Assembly (NCBI GenBank): GCA_022712475.1
Contig: JALAGK010000225.1
Coordinates: 1 to 8,474, forward strand
Source of the DNA: Enterobacteriaceae bacterium
GTDB taxonomy: Bacteria > Pseudomonadota > Gammaproteobacteria > Enterobacterales > Enterobacteriaceae
DNA length: 8,474 bases
Direction: 5' to 3'
The position numbers and the translations under genes are program-made. This document shows positions 6,721-8,474 of the stretch, piece by piece (position 1 is the first letter of the stretch; each line of letters starts with the position of its first letter). The notes beneath the pieces were generated by a model that worked only from the letters and a program-made list of their open reading frames with translations, was not told where the DNA came from and searched no databases.

Positions 6721-6724
6721 TCAT

Positions 6725-8131
6725 ATGCGTACGTTCAGTGGCAAACGTAGTACGCTGGCGCTTGCTATCGCGTCTGTGACAGCGCTTTCAGGCTTTGTGG
6801 CAATGCCCGAAGCGAAAGCCGCCGGGTTTATCGAAGACTCTTCCCTTACCGGTGGTATCTATTACTGGCAGCGCGAGCGCGACCGTAAAGACGTTGACGA
6901 TAACGGTAAATATAAAACCAATCTGTCTCACTCCACCTGGAACGCAAACCTGGACTATCAGTCAGGTTTTGCCGCGGATATGTTTGGGATTGATGTTGCC
7001 GTTTTTACCGCTATCGAAATGGCTGAATCTTCTGCCAGTGGTCACCCGAACGAAATCGCATTCTCCTCCAGTAACCGTGGTTATGATGAAGCCTGGGCTG
7101 GCGATAAGAGCGGTGTAAGCCTGTATAAAGCAGCTGCAAAATTCCAGTATGGTCCGATGTGGGCGCGTGCTGGCTACATTCAACCTACCGGTCAATCTTT
7201 GCTGGCTCCACACTGGAGCTTTATGCCGGGTACTTACCAAGGGGCAGAAACCGGAGCTAACTTTGACTTTGGCAATGACGGCGCACTGAGCATGACCTAT
7301 ATGTGGGCCAACGAATACAAAGCGCCGTGGCACACTAAAACCGATAAGTTTTATCAGGCAGATAAAAATACCCGCGTGCGGTATCTGCACTCTATCGGCG
7401 CAAAATACGATTTTAAAAATGACCTCATCGTTGAAGCTGCATTTGGCCAGTCTCAGGGCTTTGTTGACCAGTACTTCGCAAAGGCCAGCTACAAATTTGA
7501 TGTAGCCGGCAGCCCGCTTTCCACCAGCTATCAGTTCTACGGTGCTCGCGATAAAGTTAAAGACGATAAGCTGACCAATCCGGATCTTAATAACGACCTG
7601 TATGACGGTACTGCTTGGCTACAGGCCTTGACCTTTGGTTATAAAATTGGTCAGGTTGATCTACGCCTTGAGGGAACCTGGGTCAGAGCGGAAGGTAATC
7701 AGGGCTTTTTCTTGCAGCGTATGACGCCAACTTATGCTTCCTCTAATGGTCGCTTAGATGTCTGGTGGGATAACCGCTCTGACTTTAACGCCAATGGTGA
7801 AAAAGCCATCTTCTTCGGTGCTATGTACGATCTCAGCAACTGGAACCTGCCTGGTTGGGCCGTGGGTGCCTCTTATGTTTACGGCTGGGATGCGAAACCC
7901 AGCTCTCATTACTCCTTCGATCAAAGCCAGCGTTTGAGAGAGTCTGCCTACAGCCTGGATGCGATGTATACCGTTCAGGAGGGGCGTGCCAAGGGGACGC
8001 TGTTCAAACTCCACTTCACCGAATATGACAACCACAGTGATATCCCAAGCTGGGGCGGTGGTTATCGCAACATCTTCCAGGACGAGCGTGACGTGAAGTT
8101 TATGGTCATCGCCCCGTTCACCATTTTCTGA
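6725..8131 (+). CDS. chiP: Chitoporin ChiP (outer-membrane chitooligosaccharide channel)
   Basis: An outer-membrane beta-barrel of 468 residues, the same length as E. coli ChiP (formerly YbfM), in the OprD-like porin family. It admits chitooligosaccharides to the periplasm. Residues 1-32 form a Sec signal peptide: basic start (KR at 7-8), hydrophobic core, and an AKA cleavage motif at 30-32, so the mature chain should begin AGFIEDSS. The mature part is rich in aromatic residues and alternating strands ([32 protein letters not shown]) and ends in Phe (VIAPFTIF), the usual C-terminal signal for barrel assembly. The start ATG follows AGAGGA within the ChiX target. chiQ begins 55 bases downstream in the same direction and probably shares the mRNA. 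The likely controls are NagC, CRP and ChiX. Confidence 0.98.
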   Translation: MRTFSGKRSTLALAIASVTALSGFVAMPEAKAAGFIEDSSLTGGIYYWQRERDRKDVDDNGKYKTNLSHSTWNANLDYQSGFAADMFGIDVAVFTAIEMAESSASGHPNEIAFSSSNRGYDEAWAGDKSGVSLYKAAAKFQYGPMWARAGYIQPTGQSLLAPHWSFMPGTYQGAETGANFDFGNDGALSMTYMWANEYKAPWHTKTDKFYQADKNTRVRYLHSIGAKYDFKNDLIVEAAFGQSQGFVDQYFAKASYKFDVAGSPLSTSYQFYGARDKVKDDKLTNPDLNNDLYDGTAWLQALTFGYKIGQVDLRLEGTWVRAEGNQGFFLQRMTPTYASSNGRLDVWWDNRSDFNANGEKAIFFGAMYDLSNWNLPGWAVGASYVYGWDAKPSSHYSFDQSQRLRESAYSLDAMYTVQEGRAKGTLFKLHFTEYDNHSDIPSWGGGYRNIFQDERDVKFMVIAPFTIF

Positions 8132-8143
8132 TTCTGATATCGC

Positions 8144-8166
8144 ACCGGGGCCACTCCAGCCCCGGT
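8144..8166 (+). other. GC-rich hairpin between chiP and chiQ
   Basis: A perfect 7-pair stem, ACCGGGG (8144-8150) with CCCCGGT (8160-8166), and a 9-base loop. There is no T run after it, so it is not a standard terminator. It could stabilise the upstream chiP mRNA or lower read-through into chiQ. It ends 20 bases before the chiQ start. Confidence 0.7.
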
Positions 8167-8186
8167 CACCCGCGTAAGGAAACAGT

Positions 8187-8474
8187 ATGAAAAAAAGTAT
8201 GATCATTGCGCTGGCGGTGTTGGGCCTGAGCGCCTGTAGCAATTCATCTGGCCCACAGGAAGACATGAGATTGCAACAGGACTGGGAAGCATGCATTCAG
8301 ACCGCCCAGGGCTCACCTGAAAAGCTGAAAGTGTGTGAAAACATGCCTAAGTCAGCAGCAGAAGCCCGGCAGCGTGAAAGTATCGCCGCAGAAAGCATTC
8401 CCTCCGCGGAATATCAAAAATGCATCCAGGCCAGAAAAAGCGGTAACAGTCAGGCCGTCGCGAAAGAATGTGAA
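8187..8474 (+). CDS. chiQ: ChiQ lipoprotein, partial (C-terminus beyond window)
   Basis: Ninety-six codons are present with no stop before the window ends. The start ATG follows AAGGA (8176-8180). The protein opens MKKSMIIALAVLGLSAC: a short lipoprotein signal with lipobox LSAC and lipidated Cys17, followed by Ser18, which favours sorting to the outer membrane. The rest is soluble, polar and helical-looking. It holds two cysteine pairs, C36-x13-C50 and C79-x15-C95, each starting CIQ and ending CE, which look like an internal duplication. It matches ChiQ (formerly YbfN), the small lipoprotein gene that follows chiP in E. coli and is about 108 residues there, so about a dozen residues are likely missing. 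Its exact role is not established; co-transcription with chiP suggests a link to chitosugar uptake. Confidence 0.92.
   Translation, partial: MKKSMIIALAVLGLSACSNSSGPQEDMRLQQDWEACIQTAQGSPEKLKVCENMPKSAAEARQRESIAAESIPSAEYQKCIQARKSGNSQAVAKECE

Larger units (their letters stand above)
6283..6724. other. AT-rich control region upstream of chiP
   Basis: This 442-base gap contains the glnS terminator, then two NagC-like operators (6346-6366 and 6572-6592), a CRP-like site (6524-6545), one or two possible chiP promoters and a leader of about 120-140 bases. The stretch 6367-6522 between the upstream operator and the CRP-like site is strongly AT-rich with T and A runs, and I find no gene or clear site in it. 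E. coli and Salmonella chiP are known to be controlled by NagC, CRP and the small RNA ChiX, and signals for all three can be seen here. Confidence 0.85.

Noticed and set aside
1..8474. Search for a mobile element, CRISPR array, toxin-antitoxin pair or defence genes
   Set aside because: Every long stretch is accounted for by the conserved nag-glnS-chiPQ genes and their control regions. No direct repeats, transposase, integrase, tRNA or unexplained gene was seen.

Overview
The window comes from a member of the Enterobacterales close to Escherichia, Salmonella and Klebsiella. Both the gene content and the order (nagC-nagA-nagB on the minus strand, then nagE, glnS, chiP and chiQ on the plus strand) match the classic enterobacterial nag-glnS-chiPQ chromosomal region. 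The proteins resemble what I remember of the E. coli ones, with equal lengths for NagA (382), NagB (266) and ChiP (468). GlnS is about one residue longer. The membrane half of NagE clearly departs from the E. coli version, so this is probably not Escherichia or Salmonella. I cannot name the genus from this stretch.

Layout. Positions 1-2089 (minus strand) hold the start of nagC (34 codons, cut by the window edge), all of nagA and all of nagB, as a tight nagBAC operon. Positions 2090-2417 are a divergent control region with two NagC-type operators, a CRP-type site between them, and promoters for nagB (leftward) and nagE (rightward). nagE (2418-4454) ends at a strong intrinsic terminator. glnS (4615-6282) has its own promoter with a GATC in the -10 and its own terminator. 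A 442-base AT-rich control region (6283-6724) precedes chiP and contains two NagC-like operators, a CRP-like site, a long leader and a 16-base match to the antisense region of the small RNA ChiX over the chiP ribosome binding site. chiP (6725-8131) is followed by the lipoprotein gene chiQ, which runs off the end after 96 codons.

How it works together. ChiP lets chitooligosaccharides through the outer membrane. NagE imports and phosphorylates N-acetylglucosamine across the inner membrane. NagA deacetylates GlcNAc-6-P, and NagB deaminates the resulting GlcN-6-P to fructose-6-P and ammonia. NagC is the repressor that senses GlcNAc-6-P. The operator and CRP layout suggests both control regions answer to NagC and to cAMP-CRP, with an extra ChiX layer on chiP. 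glnS is an essential housekeeping gene lodged between the two sugar loci.

I see no mobile element, CRISPR array, tRNA or rRNA, and no convincing new system. The points worth a second look are the paired NagC-like sites flanking the chiP control region, the divergent NagE membrane domain joined to E. coli-like IIB/IIA domains, and a duplicated cysteine-pair module in ChiQ.
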